Under the pieces are notes generated by a model that was not told the DNA's origin, did not search any database, and saw nothing but the letters and a program-made list of their open reading frames with translations. This document shows positions 45,265 through 58,000 of a DNA stretch of 64,000 nt, one piece after another. A program made the position numbers and the translations under genes. How positions within the stretch are numbered: the first letter of the stretch is position 1; each line of letters begins with the position of its first letter. This stretch comes from Patagioenas fasciata (Eukaryota; Chordata; Aves; Columbiformes; Columbidae): positions 3,167,001 through 3,231,000 of the forward strand of contig NC_092523.1 in the NCBI RefSeq assembly GCF_037038585.1, given 5' to 3'.

Positions 45265-46012
45265 AGTCATCTCCAGGTTCTTGCATCTGGGCAGGAACAA
45301 CCCCAGGTTCCAGTATAAGTTGGAGAATGACCTATTAGAGAGCAGTGTAGGGGAAAGGGACCTGGGGGTCCTTGGACAGCAGGGTGAGCATGAGCCAGCA
45401 CTGGGCCCTTGTGGCCAGGAAGGCCAATGGTACCTGGGGTGGGTTAGAAGGGGGTGGTCAGTAGGTCAGAGAGGTTCTCCTGCCCCTCTGCTCTGCCCTG
45501 GGGAGACCACACCTGGAATATTGTGTCCAGTTGTGGCCCCTCAGTTCCAGAAGGACAGGGAACTGCTGGAGAGAGTCCAGCGCAGCCACCAAGATGCTGA
45601 AGGGAGTGGAGCATCTCCCGTGGGAGGAAAGGCTGAGGGAGCTGGGGCTCTGGAGCTGGAGAAGAGGACACTGAGGGGGGACCTCATTAATGTTTACAGA
45701 TATCTAAAGGGTGAGTGTCAGGAGGATGGAGCCAGGCTCTTCTCGGCGGTAACTAATGATAGGACAAGGGGCAATGGGTACAAACTGGAACACAAGAGGT
45801 TCCACTTAAATTTGAGAAGAAACTTCTTCTGGTGAGGGTGTCAGAGCCTGGCCCAGGCTGCCCAGGGAGGTTGTGGAGTCTCCTTCTCTGCAGACATTCA
45901 AACCCGCCTGGACACCTTCCTGTGGAACCTCAGCTGGGCGTTCCTGCTCCATGGGGGGATTGCACTGGATGAGCTTTCCAGGTCCCTTCCAACCCCTGAC
46001 ATTCTGGGATTT
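45265..46012 (+). mobile_element. CR1 LINE fragment (~750 bp) with residual RT C-terminal frame
   Basis: The plus strand has an open frame of ~184 codons beginning '[18 protein letters not shown]' and then '[10 protein letters not shown]'. This is the C-terminal end of the CR1 ORF2 product, after the reverse transcriptase core. The element ends at 'cctgacattctgggattt'. Confidence 0.95.
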
Positions 46013-46014
46013 CT

Positions 46015-47240
46015 GTCTATTTTGTGAGTTGGGATGATCTTGCAGTTCCTCTCCTCTAAAAGCTTGTGCAGTGTTAACACTTCTCAGCCATCTGTCCTCT
46101 GGCTGACTCTTCCCCAGCTGTGACATGCTCAGAGATGTCTTTCTGCCAGAATGCATCCTCTTCAACAGATCACACCTGTGCTGGAAAAGCCCTGCCTGGA
46201 CCCTAAACCAGAGTCTGGTACTGCTGGAGAAATTCATAGCTTAGCCCATCCAGTGCTACTGTTCTTATCAAAACAGAGCCTTCTCTCTAACACTGGCGTT
46301 TTTTCACATGAACCAATTCCCATTTTAATGGTTAGGAGAATTAATTGCATCATCCAGTTGTTCAGATTCTTCATCCAGCCTATTTTCCGAATGAAGGGAT
46401 TAAAAACCCTGTAGGTTTTATTGACGCCCACTTCAAAGAAACATAATGCCTCTAAAATGTGCACTGTAGTTTTATGTTTTTTCTGCATCCCCACGGAATT
46501 TCAATGTTTGTAGCCACATGGTGCCTCGATCTTTCTACTGCTATTCTAGACTTAAACAAAGGTCCCACATAAACTTCCCCAAAAGGCTCTGTAGCCCCAG
46601 AAAGAAAATATTGTGCGTGTGTGTCAAATGCTGGTAAAATGTTCGCTGGGGAATGAACCAGTTTATAGGGTCAGAGCCCCCTTGCTAAAGGTGACATGAA
46701 AGTTAGGGAAGACTTGCTAAATTTCTCAGAGAGCTGAGTTTTCTTTAATTGGCATTTTCTCCACGATGACATCTTTGTGAGGGTCCCCAGGACAGAGGAA
46801 CTTTCCTATATCTCTGGTCTCTTGTACTATAAAATCTTCCAGACACAAACCGAGGTGTGTTCTGTCACCTCAGGTGGAAAGGATGCAGGCACCACTAAGA
46901 ATTTATATTTTCTATTTCCTTGGATGCTTTCCTTCCGGGGCTGGTTTCTTCGTGTCGCATTAACAAAACCCACTCCCAGGCAGAATTGCTCCACCAGCCT
47001 CATTTGTACGCTGTGAGATAAGGGAATGAATTTGGCTGGTTGTCAGTTAATTAACAGACCGCTGATGAATTTGTGCCATTGTCGGCGGGGTGTTAGCGCT
47101 CTCCTGGGCACCTGCTGTCAACAGGAGGTGGAGAACAGAGAGTTTTCTGCAGCATCCATGCTACAGAGAGAGCAGTCCTTAGGGTTGTACTCCCCCACCA
47201 CTGTTGCTGCTCCCAGGTATCAAAAAACAATGGAAGAAAA
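46015..47240. other. Spacer between two inverted CR1 copies; no gene seen
   Basis: Unique AT-rich sequence. Nothing recognised. Confidence 0.5.
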
Positions 47241-47241
47241 T

Positions 47242-47690
47242 CCACAGAATCCCAGAATCCCAGAAGGTCAGGGGTTGAAGGGACCTGGAAAGCTCATCCA
47301 GTGCAATCCCCCCATGGAGCAGGAACACCCAGCTGAGGTTCCACAGGAAGGTGTCCAGGCGGGTTTGAATGTCTGCAGAGAAGGAGACTCCACAACCTCC
47401 CTGGGCAGCCTGGGCCAGGCTCTGCCACCCTCACCCCCAACAAGTTTCTTCTCATATTTAAGTGGAACCTCCTGTGTTCCAGTTTGAACCCATTGCCCCT
47501 TGTCCTGTCACTGGTTGTCACCCAGAAGAGCCTGGCTCCATCCTCCTGACACTCCCCCTTTCCATATTGATCCCCATGAATGAGTCCCCCCTCAGTGTCC
47601 TCTTCTCCAGCTCCAGAGCCCCAGCTCCCTCAGCCTTTCCTCACACGGGAGATGCTCTGCTCCCTTCATCATTTTCGTTGCCCTGACGAA
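47242..47690 (-). mobile_element. CR1 LINE fragment (~450 bp)
   Basis: The 3' end is at 47242 ('ccacagaatcccagaatcccagaaggtcagggg'). It is the same subfamily as 45265-46012 but inverted relative to it, with its 5' break near 'gagatgctctgctccc'. Confidence 0.94.
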
Positions 47691-47694
47691 GGGC

Positions 47695-49040
47695 AGGATG
47701 CTTCCATGGCCTCTGCTCAGGACAGACTTGCATGTACACCAGAGCTGTAATCATTCAGGTTGAACACTTACAAGAAAAGAACATTTCTTAATTTATTTTC
47801 TTTTTTTTTTTTTTTTTACCGTGAACAAATGATTAAAAATTCCAGCAAGTGGAAGCTGAAGTTCTCCCTTTTGTGTGAGGTTCCACGGCCCCGGCTGCCA
47901 CAGAGGTTTGAATACTTCAGACAGAGAAATAAATTAATGGATTTTCCCTGACCTTCATTCCTTGTGGAATCCTTTCACTCTTCTGGGGTACCAAAATGAT
48001 CTCAGCCCAAGGGTTGGGGTGGGTTTCATGAAAAATGGGCAACATCTCCCAGGGTTTGGCAATAGAAGCCTGTTGTGAGCGGGAGACTTCGGGCTTCTCT
48101 GTGAATAGCTGTGGCTTTGGGAAAATCTCTTTCTGGCTGCATGTTTTTGGGAATGAAAACCCTTTTCTTAGCCCTTGCTGAGCAGGAGGTACATTTACTA
48201 AAGGATAAGAAAAGAGAAAACACATTGAAGGGGAAGGAAATGTGAACACATGCTCTGTATGCGCAGTAGATAATCTGAGCTCGGGTATAAAAGAAGCAAT
48301 TGCCATTTATGGTAGGTTTTGGTGTTTTGTTGTCATTGTTTTGGGTTGGTTTTTTTGTTTATTTTGTTTCATTAATTTGATTTTTTTTTCACTATTAACC
48401 AACCCTTAATTCATCATTTTTTTTCCATTTGAAGAGCATATCTCTATCTATCTTGTTCTCTCTCTTTTACTTCTACTCCAGAAGGAAAGAATCAGAAGAA
48501 ATATATAATGACCATGAGGCATTTTGGACTTCCATAACATTTGTGTAGTGGTCCTACTATTCCCAAGAGGTTCCTGTGCCAGCCTAAGAAGGTGCATGCT
48601 ATGAAGTGAGTGAAACAAGCTTTTTCAATGAAGAGTTTGGTGTCCTACAAAGCAGTAGGTGAAGTTGTGCGGAAGATTTGCTTCAGAGATCTCAGGAAAG
48701 CCACTGAAATACAAGGTTATGGCTGAAAAACGTGAGTTTCCACACCACCAGCTGTGATGTTGGACATCGAGGAAGATATCAGGTAAGCCATGCTTGTATG
48801 GTGAGGATTGCTGCCTGGGAAGCAGGGGCTGAAGGGGTTTGGGGTTTGAGCTGTTAAGTCCCAGTGCCCAGTGTGATGCTATGACCAAAAAAGCTGGCAA
48901 GGTTTTGCATGTGGAAGGTGGGATCAGGTTGGTGACCGAGGGCTGCTTGAGTCATCCTCGCTTCAAGAAGTGGAGATCTGAAAATGCAATTTTCAGATAC
49001 ATCAGATACATGGGTGGTTTTTGTAGTTTTCCTTTTCCCT
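47695..49040. other. No gene seen
   Basis: Unique sequence with T-rich runs at 47.80 and 48.30-48.43 kb. No exon recognised. Confidence 0.5.
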
Positions 49041-49043
49041 CTC

Positions 49044-49152
49044 CCCCTTCCCCTTCCCCTTCCCCTTCCCCTTCCCCTTCCCCTTCCCCTTCCCCTTCCC
49101 CTTCCCCTTCCCCTTCCCCTCCTTCTCCTTCTCCTTCTCCCTCCTTCTCCTC
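49044..49152. repeat. (CCCCTT)n hexanucleotide tract grading into CTTCTC repeats
   Basis: About 12.7 copies of CCCCTT occupy 49044-49120, then degenerate (CTTCTC)n to ~49152. The whole tract is polypyrimidine on the plus strand. The Pro/Ser- or Glu/Gly-rich open frames over it are artefacts. Confidence 0.96.
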
Positions 49153-49254
49153 CCTTTTCAAGGCTTCTCCTCCTGATTTATAGACCAAAAACCACTTCCC
49201 GAAGTCAGAACCATAGCTCCGCTGAGAGACACCTGATCTGGGGGAAGATGTCCA

Positions 49255-49325
49255 TGCTCATTGCAAGTGTTGGACTGGATGAGCTTTGAAGGTCCATTCC
49301 CATCCAAACTACTCTATGATTCTAG
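49255..49325 (+). mobile_element. CR1 3' terminal stub
   Basis: 'gtgttggactggatgagctttgaaggtccattcccatccaaactactctatgattctagg' is the last ~70 bp of a plus-oriented CR1. Confidence 0.88.
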
Positions 49326-49957
49326 GACAGCAGCTGGGCAAGCGGAGGTGGGTTGGGGCAGGAGAGTGGACACAGGGCGCCTTGTGCTGCAGGCACAGAG
49401 ATAACCCTCCAAATGAACCGAGCTCTCTTTGCACGTGGATTTTGAAGGAAAACTCCAACATTTTGCAAACCAGCCTCTTGCTTTACTCTTCCCTGTGGCC
49501 CAGCCGCTACTAAAAGCAAAATATCCGTTGGGCAAAGAGTGCTCTGCATCGTGCCTGCTCCTGCGTTCACTGAGCTGACAAATGAGCTGCTTCCTGACCA
49601 GCAGCCTAAGACTGATTGTTTGCAATTGTCTTTTGTCTCTGAGGCCTCTCAGTACCATAATCCCAGGGGCTGTGTTTGTGCTACTGGCTAAACGCAGTCC
49701 CAAGCCCTCTCTCTGACCTGCTGTTCGTTATCTATATTATAATCTCTGAAGACTTCTGTAGTAGCAAAGCCCAGGCAGATCTGTACTTTCATTTGTCCCA
49801 CCTGAGCCATTTGGACAGGGGCAGGACTATGTAATGCAGGAGCGTACGAGGGGCTGTGCTGGGTCAGACAGAACATCTGTCTAACTCCATGCCTTGTGTC
49901 TGACCATGGCCAAAAGCAGGATCATATGGGAAGGCAGAAGAGCTAAGCCTGCTGCTT

Positions 49958-50895
49958 CATAGAATCATGGAATCATTTAGATTGGAAAAGACCCTCAAGA
50001 TCATCAAGTCCAACCATTAACCTCACACTGCCAAGTCCACTGCTCACCCCTGAGAACCTCATGTCCGTCTGTCCAACCCTCCAGGGATGGTGACTCCAGC
50101 ACTGCCCTGGGCAGCCTGTTCCAATGCCCCACAGCCCTTTGGGGAAGAAATTGTTCCCCACATCCAACCTCAACCTCCCCTGGCACAACTTGAGGCCGTT
50201 TCCTCTGCTCCTGGCGCTTGTTCCTGGGGAGCAGAGCCCGACCCCCCTGGCTCCAAGCTCCTTTCGGGCAGTTCAGAGATCAGAAGGTCTCCCCTCAGCT
50301 CCTGTTCTCCAGCTGAACCCCCAGGTCCCTCAGCCGCTCCCATCACACTTGTGCTCCAGCCCCTCACCAGCTCCATTCCCTTCTCTCAACTCGCTTCAGC
50401 ACCTCAAGGCCTTTCTTGGCGTGAGGGGCCCAAAACTGCCCACAGGATTCGAGGTTTGGCCTCCCCAGGTCCCAGCACAGGGACGGTCACTGCCCTGGGC
50501 CTGCTGGCCACACCAATGCTGGTACAACCAGGATGCTGGTGGCCTTCTATGGCACATGTTGGCTCACATTAAGTCGCTGTCAATCAGCACGCCCAGATCC
50601 CTCTCTGCCAGGCACTTTCCAGCCACTCTTCCCTGAGCCTGCAGTGCTGCCTGGGGTTGTTGTGACCCAAGTGCAGGACCCGGCACTTGGGCTGTTGAGC
50701 CTCATACAACTGGCCTCATTCCAATGATCCAGCCAGTCCAGATCCCTCTGTAAAGCTTTCCTACCCTCCAGCAGATCAACACTCCCACCCACTTTGGTGT
50801 CATCTGCAAAATTATTAAGGGTGCAGTCACTCACATCATCCAGATCATTGGTGGAAATATTAAGGTATTAAAGATGTTAAACAGAACTAGAGATC
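49958..50895 (-). mobile_element. Longest CR1 LINE fragment in the window (~0.9 kb)
   Basis: The 3' end is at 49958 ('catagaatcatggaatcatttagattgg'). It extends through 'ggcacttgggctgttgagcctcatacaactggcctc' and 'cactttggtgtcatctgcaaaattattaagggtgcagtcactc', which encode part of the CR1 RT domain ('DDTKVGG' on the minus strand). It is interrupted near 50.87-50.90 kb by another CR1 end. Confidence 0.95.
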
Positions 50896-50945
50896 ATAAA
50901 ATCATAGAAACGTTTTGGTTGGAAGAGACCCTTAATATCATTAAC
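50896..50945 (-). mobile_element. CR1 3' stub nested in the larger CR1
   Basis: 'ataaaatcatagaaacgttttggttggaagagaccc' is a fresh CR1 3' end. After it, sequence related to the outer element resumes ('gataaagacatttaacag' against 'taaagatgttaaacag' before it). Confidence 0.75.
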
Positions 50946-53105
50946 ATCATTGATAAAGACATTTAACAGACTGGATGCGATTCCAAGGAAGAACCCCCCA
51001 TGTCCCCAGGATCCCCCATGTTGTCTTGACACTTCCTGAGCTGAAAGTGGCCTTTGTGCATTTAGCAGTTCTTGGTTAAATTTTCCTCTGTAAATTTGTC
51101 TATTTTTCCTATGAGCTACACAGGCAGTCAGCATCTGCATGATCCTGTGACAAGGACATACAATGGCCTAGATGTGAAGGATCAACTTCGCAGGTGGTCC
51201 TCACTGTCAGCCTTCTCTGCACCTTCCACCAGGATCCCGAGATCTTCCTGGGATTGACACGGCTGTTTCAAGACAGATCTATAGGATAGACCAGGTAATA
51301 TAGACAGAAAGTATCTTCATCATGCAAACAGCCTTCAAGGACACTCTTTTCATCCCATGCAGATGCAGCTCATATCTCCCTGGAGTACCAGTTGTGAGTG
51401 CAACACTTGTGTTAGCTTAATTTTGAGTTACAAATTCCAAGAAAATGCAGAACCTGTAGTTTCAGAGTTGATGCAACATAAATGTTTTGTTGTCAAACAC
51501 GACTTTGAAGGAGCTACCAGGGGACTGAGCCAACCAAAGCCCATGGGATTTCAGCAAAGAGTAAGTGCTGCTACTCTCATAGGAATTAGGTGGCTTTCCT
51601 CTGTAATCTGTTTTGCCCTCTAAGCTAGGTAAAAGAGCCTTAGAGCTTGCAGTGATGTGAAACACTTGTGCAGGTCTCCCTCTTCTTGGGTGATAATCCT
51701 CAGCCATTTCAGGTTTGTTGTTTACTTTTCTTTCTTCTTTAACTGAAGCCCTGCTGTAAATAATTAAAAGCAAACCTTTTTGAAGAAGAGAGAGACTTCC
51801 TCAGAGGAAAATCTGCGTGAGATTTACCCACCCCTTTCAGAACTGCTCGGAGCTCTGGGATTTACTGCTGTGTGTCTTTCTGCACTGAGCTTCTTTATTA
51901 GAAGTTTGGTCTTTGCTCCTCTGTCTCCTAAAAGCATCTTCAGCCCTTGCTTTTGTGTGCATTCCGCCAGGCTTGGAAATGCATCATTTCTGATAGAGAA
52001 CCTGCTGAAGAGGGAGTGGGAGATGGACAGCAGGATCCCTTGAGGTGCATCATGCTGCTGGTCTCCCATCATCCAAACATCTCCCCATCAGCAGCTCTTG
52101 CCTCTTTGCTCCCCGTTCTGCCCCGAAATGTGCGACCGGATGCAAAAGATAAGTAATGAAATGAAGCAGAAATGTCTGGTTGTATAATCCCCTCCCATGT
52201 TGTCACCCTCATGGAAAGATCAATGAGTTTTGGGAAGCCCATCTGCCCTGTACATCCAAGTGCAAGAATAAATAAGGCTGCGGTGTGGGGATTTAAGTCT
52301 GATTGCTGCAGGAATGCCAGGAGGTACCTGGACATCTTTGCAAGACTAGAATTTGTCTTAAAATCTGCTGTGCTGTGGAAGTGTTCAGCCCCCTCCCCTC
52401 CAATATAGCATAGATCTTCCACTGACAGACATTGGGTGCCTCCGCTTGGTTCAGTTTCAGTTTATATCTAATAAGACCTTGCAATGAGTTTTTAACTGCG
52501 TTGGAGAAGCCAACCACAGGCACCAGAGAAAGCAGAAAAAAGGGCAATTTCTGCTGATGGCAAGGAAGAGAAGCACGGCCTTTACAAGAAAAAGGTGTAC
52601 AAGGGCAGCCATGGAAGATAGCAGTCTGGCAGCAATTTCTCCCCAGTTCACATTATTGGGGTATCGATAGCAAGGCTAATGGCCCTATGGTTCCAGATAT
52701 AATGTGCAAGACTGTTTATGGCCTCTGCTAAGAGGCAGTAACTCTTACTCTCATTGGCAAATCATTGTTTACGTCTCATGTTTCGAAATGCAGCTGGGTT
52801 CCAGCCTTTCCTCACCAACTGGCAAAGCCGAGCAAATCTGTGCCCATGTGCTGCTCTTTAGCAACACAAACAGCACAGCCAGATTCCACTTAGCAGGGTT
52901 TGCTCACTCCCCAAACATGCAATGCTTGGCTACGAGCTCGCCGGCTCGTTTCTGACGGTTCCTCGAGCACAGGGAGAGCTGTAGGGGAGTCACAAGCGGG
53001 TTTAAGGGTGGTTGAGAATGTGAAAGATATCCTGGAACAAGAACAGGCATGATTCTTGTGTCAAGGTCAGGGATGTGCTGTAGTTCATCTTCTTGGTGTG
53101 ATCAA
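50946..53105. other. No gene seen
   Basis: Unique sequence after the tail of the nested CR1. No exon recognised. Confidence 0.5.
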
Positions 53106-53107
53106 CC

Positions 53108-53248
53108 ATCCCTGGAGACATCCCAGGCCAGGCTGGACGGGGCTCTGAGCAACCTGAGCTGGTGAAGATGTCCCTGCTCATGGCAGGGGTGGCATTGGAT
53201 GAGCTTGGAAGGTCCCTTCCAACTAAACTATTCTATGATTCTACGATC
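53108..53248 (+). mobile_element. CR1 LINE 3' fragment
   Basis: It runs from 'catccctggagacatcccaggccaggctggacggggctc' to 'cttccaactaaactattctatgattctacgat'. Confidence 0.94.
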
Positions 53249-53479
53249 ATCTCCCCTTTATCAGTTCCACTTATAATTCTGGAGGTATCTGTTGACTCAT
53301 ATAAACCTGATTTCATTTTGCTCTTCTCTCTACTTTTTCTGGGTCAGCAGTAGGTTACAATTGTCCAACCGAAGTGTTACAGTAAAGACCCTGAGAGCCA
53401 AAACAGCAGCTCAGGTTGTGAAGGTTGTTGTTCTGAGAAGACCAACATGGATATATAACATCAGCGTGAATGGATCAAA

Positions 53480-53552
53480 TCAGAATCATAGAATAGTTTG
53501 GGTTGGAAGGGACCTTTAAAGGTCATCTAGTCCATCCACCTCCTATTCCTCC
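53480..53552 (-). mobile_element. CR1 3' terminal stub
   Basis: 'tcagaatcatagaatagtttgggttggaagggacctttaaaggtcatctagtcc' is a minus-oriented CR1 end about 230 bp from the plus-oriented one at 53.1 kb. Confidence 0.88.
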
Positions 53553-53559
53553 ATTATGA

Positions 53560-56500
53560 GCTCCACATGTTGGCATCTCCTGCTGAAGAATTGTAGTAGT
53601 ACTGTTACTGTGATAGGTAAATTCTGCATTTTAGCCACGTGGGCAATGAGATATTATTCAGGGGCCAAATATGAGAAATATGGGCTGACACCTGAAATTT
53701 GGGAGAGAAACAGAAAGAAAGAAATTCAGAGGAAGCAAGGGCAGAGCACTAAGGCAGCCCAGAGTTTGTTGGTTCATCCTGTACAGGTGGGAAATCTGAG
53801 GTCTGTTGGCCACATTTAGATCAAACTCCCTCAAAAAATGCATTTTGAGTGCTGGGGCTGCCCAGTGGGCCATTCCTCCCTGCCCTGGGAAATTAGTATG
53901 GCCCAATGAAGAGGAGAGGACTTAGGAGAAGCTGCTGTTTTCTGTTCCCCAGCCTGGTTCCAGGTTTAGGCAGCTAATGGAGTGGCGAGGGCTGCCTGAC
54001 TCATCAGGCATCATGCTGTTTCGCGGGAACCGTATGGAGCTCCTGACACCCTCTGATTTTGTGTTACATGGAATAAATACACCCCAGTGCCAGATGTGTT
54101 ATATCGCATTCCCTTTTAGCAGAATCCTTCGGCTCTCCAAACCATGTCATGTTTATGTAGACTCCCAAGCACTGATTATGCAATCTTGCCCATTCTCTCT
54201 CGCCAACGAACGTCCTATTAAAATGTTCAGTTACCATGGTTTCTTCCTCACCAACACAGGTAGTTTAGATGTGAAGTTAGTTTTGTGAAAAAATAACGAG
54301 AAAATACCTTATTTATTTTATTTAGGAAATATACTGATTAGACTGATGGTCTTAAAATGTTCTGTTCAGCCCACTTTGTGTTTGGGGCTTTTGATGCTGT
54401 TATTTTGAGTATTGAAATCTGTGGAAAGGGAAGAGCTTGGGAATGGTTGACCATGGCAAATACATTGTTTACAGAGTAAATTTAAGCAGCCAGAGAGGAC
54501 TGGAGCTGGGGAATGTTTGGGGTATATAAATGTGCTGTTGGAAATAGTTTGCTGTTGGTAAAAGCTGGGTTTAATTGCAGTCTCTTAAAATCCTCGAATG
54601 TCATACAAAGAAAAGAGCTTTACTACAACAAAGCATGTCTTTTAGAGCAGAGTTGAAAATAAATGTAGAGCTTAGAAATAAACTGGAGTTGCCTGGACTG
54701 GGTTACAAAACCATGACTTTTGTCATGCAGCATGTCACACAGTCGTGCTTTTCAGGATCTTTACACAGCAGAAGACACTGGACTCAAAACATCAGCTCCA
54801 TGCAACACTTTAGGGATCAGGCAATACAATCTAACTAATTTCTGTAGTTTTCCATGTGGAAAGGCAAGTCACAGCAGCTGCAGGGACCAAAAGCATAAGG
54901 TGTCAGTGATATAGTGGAGTCAAGCTCAGCTGAATGCCATGGTATATTGGGACAGTGCGAAATGTAGTCTGGGCTGTGGTAAAGACAAACAGCATAATTC
55001 ACAGTTCCCCAAGCCATCAGTTCATACCTTCTCCCTTTGCAAACCTAAGAGAAGGCACAGGGAAAAAAGTTTAAGACTCACTGAAACATTTGTAGGTCTG
55101 CAGAGAGCAGCAATTAATCATAAATAATTAGCAGCGTCTAAGTGATAATGAGAGCTGACCAGGCCAAGACAGGTAGTTGGCAAAGCTCTGCAGAGATTCA
55201 GTCTGGAGAGAGTTTGGCTTCCTCCTTTTTCTTCCTCCTCTCCATGTTCAAGGAAGATGAACTGAAATGGAAAGAGGCACAGAGAGGAAGTAATAGGATG
55301 ACATTAAAGGGAACCTGTTCTACGAAACAATCCCAAGCTCAGAAAACCTCCACAAATACAAAAGACAAGAGTGTCTGCTGGCCAACAGAAAGCCATGAGA
55401 GAGATCCCAGCAGCTGGCTGGTCTGCAAGGTGCACTGCACCACTAAGAAGGCATCATAAAATAGGATGGACAATGGGTTCAAAAACTGTCAAGTGATCAT
55501 CGGAATGGTTTCATCTTCCCAATGAGTTTTGGTTTGGTTTGTGCCAGCAAGTGCCCTCCTAACAAAGCCTGTAAACACTGCAAGGGACAAGAGTCAGGGG
55601 CTGTCACCTGTAGGAAATATGGAAAAAGCTGTTCCATTTTGCAGTAAAGGGGAAGACTATGATCACAAGCCTTGATGCTCCACCTGTCTCCAGGGCCAGA
55701 GAAGAGGCTTTGGCCCTGTTTAACTTGCTAATCAACATTTTGCCCTGCCTGACGCATTGTTTTTATAGAGCTTGGGTTGAACTGAGAGGGCATGTTTGGG
55801 AAGGAGAAGAGTTCTAGAGGATAACAGACTATCTGCACAAGCACCGGTGTTATGAAGTGTGGAGGTGTATGTTCTGGATGAGGTTTACAAGGTGACTTTC
55901 AAACACCGTGACCATGAGGTGGTGAGCAGGCTGTTGATCTGAGTGGTGGCTGGAAAGAGTTTGAGTGGACACAGGTGTGCATTCCCCTACTCCCCCCAAA
56001 GGGAAAAACTTCTCAGTGCTGTTCCTTATCCTACACTCATCATCAGGGTTTGACTTTGAGCAGAGAGTTTTTGTTTAACCTGGGAGATGAAGATTGGTTC
56101 CTGGTGCATCCTGAGTTTTTCTTTCTTTCTGTGGTGAAGGGAAACCTGGGCACAGAAACATAAAGGAACACGTACTGGGCAATCAGAGACAAGAACTGAG
56201 TGCCTTGCCCAGTGTGAGCATGGACCTGCTGCTTAACGGAGACATCGTCTGATGGGACTGCAGTCCTGTCATGGTCAGGGGACCACTGTTATGGGAAAGC
56301 ACACAAGTTCGAAGAGATATCTTAACGGTGACACTGCTGGAAAACTGCAGCCAACCTCTGATTTTATTCCTGGGCAGAGTGAAGTTGACTTTTGTGACCT
56401 CCCAGGCAGGTGAAAAATAAAAAAACACAGCCAGAAGTCTGCACCATAGCAAAGAAGTCCAGGACTAAACAGGCTTCTCCAGAGGTCAAGGCGTATCACA

Positions 56501-57000
56501 GGCTGCCTTCCTCCAGCCCACTGGAAGGGGACTGGAGCACCCAGCTCTCCCATTGCGATAGGCTCTCTGGTAAGTGTGGCCTGTGCAGTTTCAACTCATG
56601 AGATCATCTTCTTCCCTAAGGTTAGGATGGAACAACATTTCACCACTGGTGGAAACCTCAAAGCAAAGCAAACCCACTGAAGCCATAATTATGTCTTTAT
56701 TGTCCAGGGCCAAGCCGTGTGCGGCCTGGCAACATGCCTTTCATTCTGCACAGACGATTACATTTATACTACATTACACACTGTGGGTTGGGGTTGGTAG
56801 TGCCGTTGTAATTCAGCGAGGGGCATCTCCATTCAGATCACTCCCTTGGCAGTACTGCGAGGGCCATGGGTATGCAGATCCCATAAAGAAGGACTTTGTT
56901 GCCTTTCTCCCAAGCAAGTCCCTCCTGGCCACCACATGGAGTGATGTAAAAGGGCTTTGTGTTACTTGTCAGCAAGAATGCTCCAGCTGAGGCTGAAAAG
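53560..57000. other. No gene seen
   Basis: Unique sequence. Several 90-140 codon frames occur (for example 54.0, 55.14 and 56.57 kb), but none shows a known motif or splice framework. Confidence 0.5.
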
Positions 57001-58000
57001 GGCACGGATGAGGTGGGTACGCAGTACAGAGCGAGAAGGAGCAGTGCAAAGGTGGTTGCTATTTAGTCTGGTGAAGAAGTGGGTCTAAATCTGACTTGTG
57101 AAAAAGAAGTTTTGGAAGGGGAGCAGTCTAGTGAGGAAGGAAGGTGGATGTGCTGAGAAGAAAGCCATGTTGGTGGCAGGATTAAGGCAATAAAGGTGGC
57201 ACGATGGCAATAGCAGAGAGATGGATATGGGGTGTGAGACAGGGCTGGTTGAGTTGATTGTGATGCTTGAGGATGTCAAAGGAGCCAAGGGCTTGGGTGT
57301 GTGGTGGGGGAGATGTCATTAATGTGCCCAAGTGTGACCAAGAAGGACTCTGATAGAGATGGGTGGAGAGGGAGCAGGGATGAACTCTCAAGTGAAATCA
57401 TAGAATTGTAGAATTATGTTAGTTGGAAAAGACCTTTAAGATTATTGAGTCAAACTGTTAACCTAACACTGTCACCAAACCATGTCCCTAAGAACCTCAT
57501 CTACACATCTTTTGAACACTTCCTGGGATGGCGGCTCCATCACTTCTCTGGGTAACCTGTTCCCATGCCTGACAAAAAGTGCCAGTCTCAGCTAGATTTT
57601 GTGTATTTGAAGTATGGAGCTGCAATTAGAGCGCAGTGGAGGATAAAGCTGACTCCATGCAGTTTCCCAAGAACTGCAGGCTCGTAGGGTCTGTCTGTGG
57701 AGTGAAGAGCAGGAGACAAGGTCTGTGCTTCAGCCTTCAGGGAAAGTAATGGTAAAAGGCAGAGTAGAAGGAGGGTTGCTTGTTAAATGAAGAAGAGCGA
57801 GTGAGTAGAGATGAGTAAGTTCCAGAGAGGATAAGAGAAGCGAGGAGAGGAGGAGGGTTTAAGAGAGGCTGTGATGTCAAAGTGATGGGTGTTACAGCAA
57901 AGAGAGGGAAGGGAATGGATTTGAGGCAAAGGTCCTCAGAGAAGAGGAGAAAAGCTGGATGAGAGTTGGATGTGGAGACTGGAGGAGAAGTGTTGAAGAA
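57000..58000. other. Purine-rich (plus strand) kilobase
   Basis: Outside the inserted CR1 the plus strand is strongly enriched in A and G, with repeated 'gagg', 'ggag' and 'gaagg' words. The Leu/Ser/Pro-rich frames on the minus strand are by-products of this skew. Confidence 0.7.
57396..57578 (-). mobile_element. CR1 LINE 3' fragment
   Basis: It begins 'gaaatcatagaattgtagaattatgttagttggaaaagacctttaag' and ends near 'gggtaacctgttcccatgcctgac'. It is more diverged than most copies here. Confidence 0.9.

Noticed and set aside
48839..49188. Pro/Ser-rich and Glu/Gly-rich frames over 49.0-49.15 kb
   Set aside because: They are produced by the (CCCCTT)n tract.
55142..55640. Frame of 105 codons and a nearby Cys/His-bearing stretch ('CKHCKGQ...C') considered as a retroviral nucleocapsid knuckle
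   Set aside because: The spacing does not fit a CCHC knuckle and stops interrupt it; no flanking retroviral gene is recognisable.
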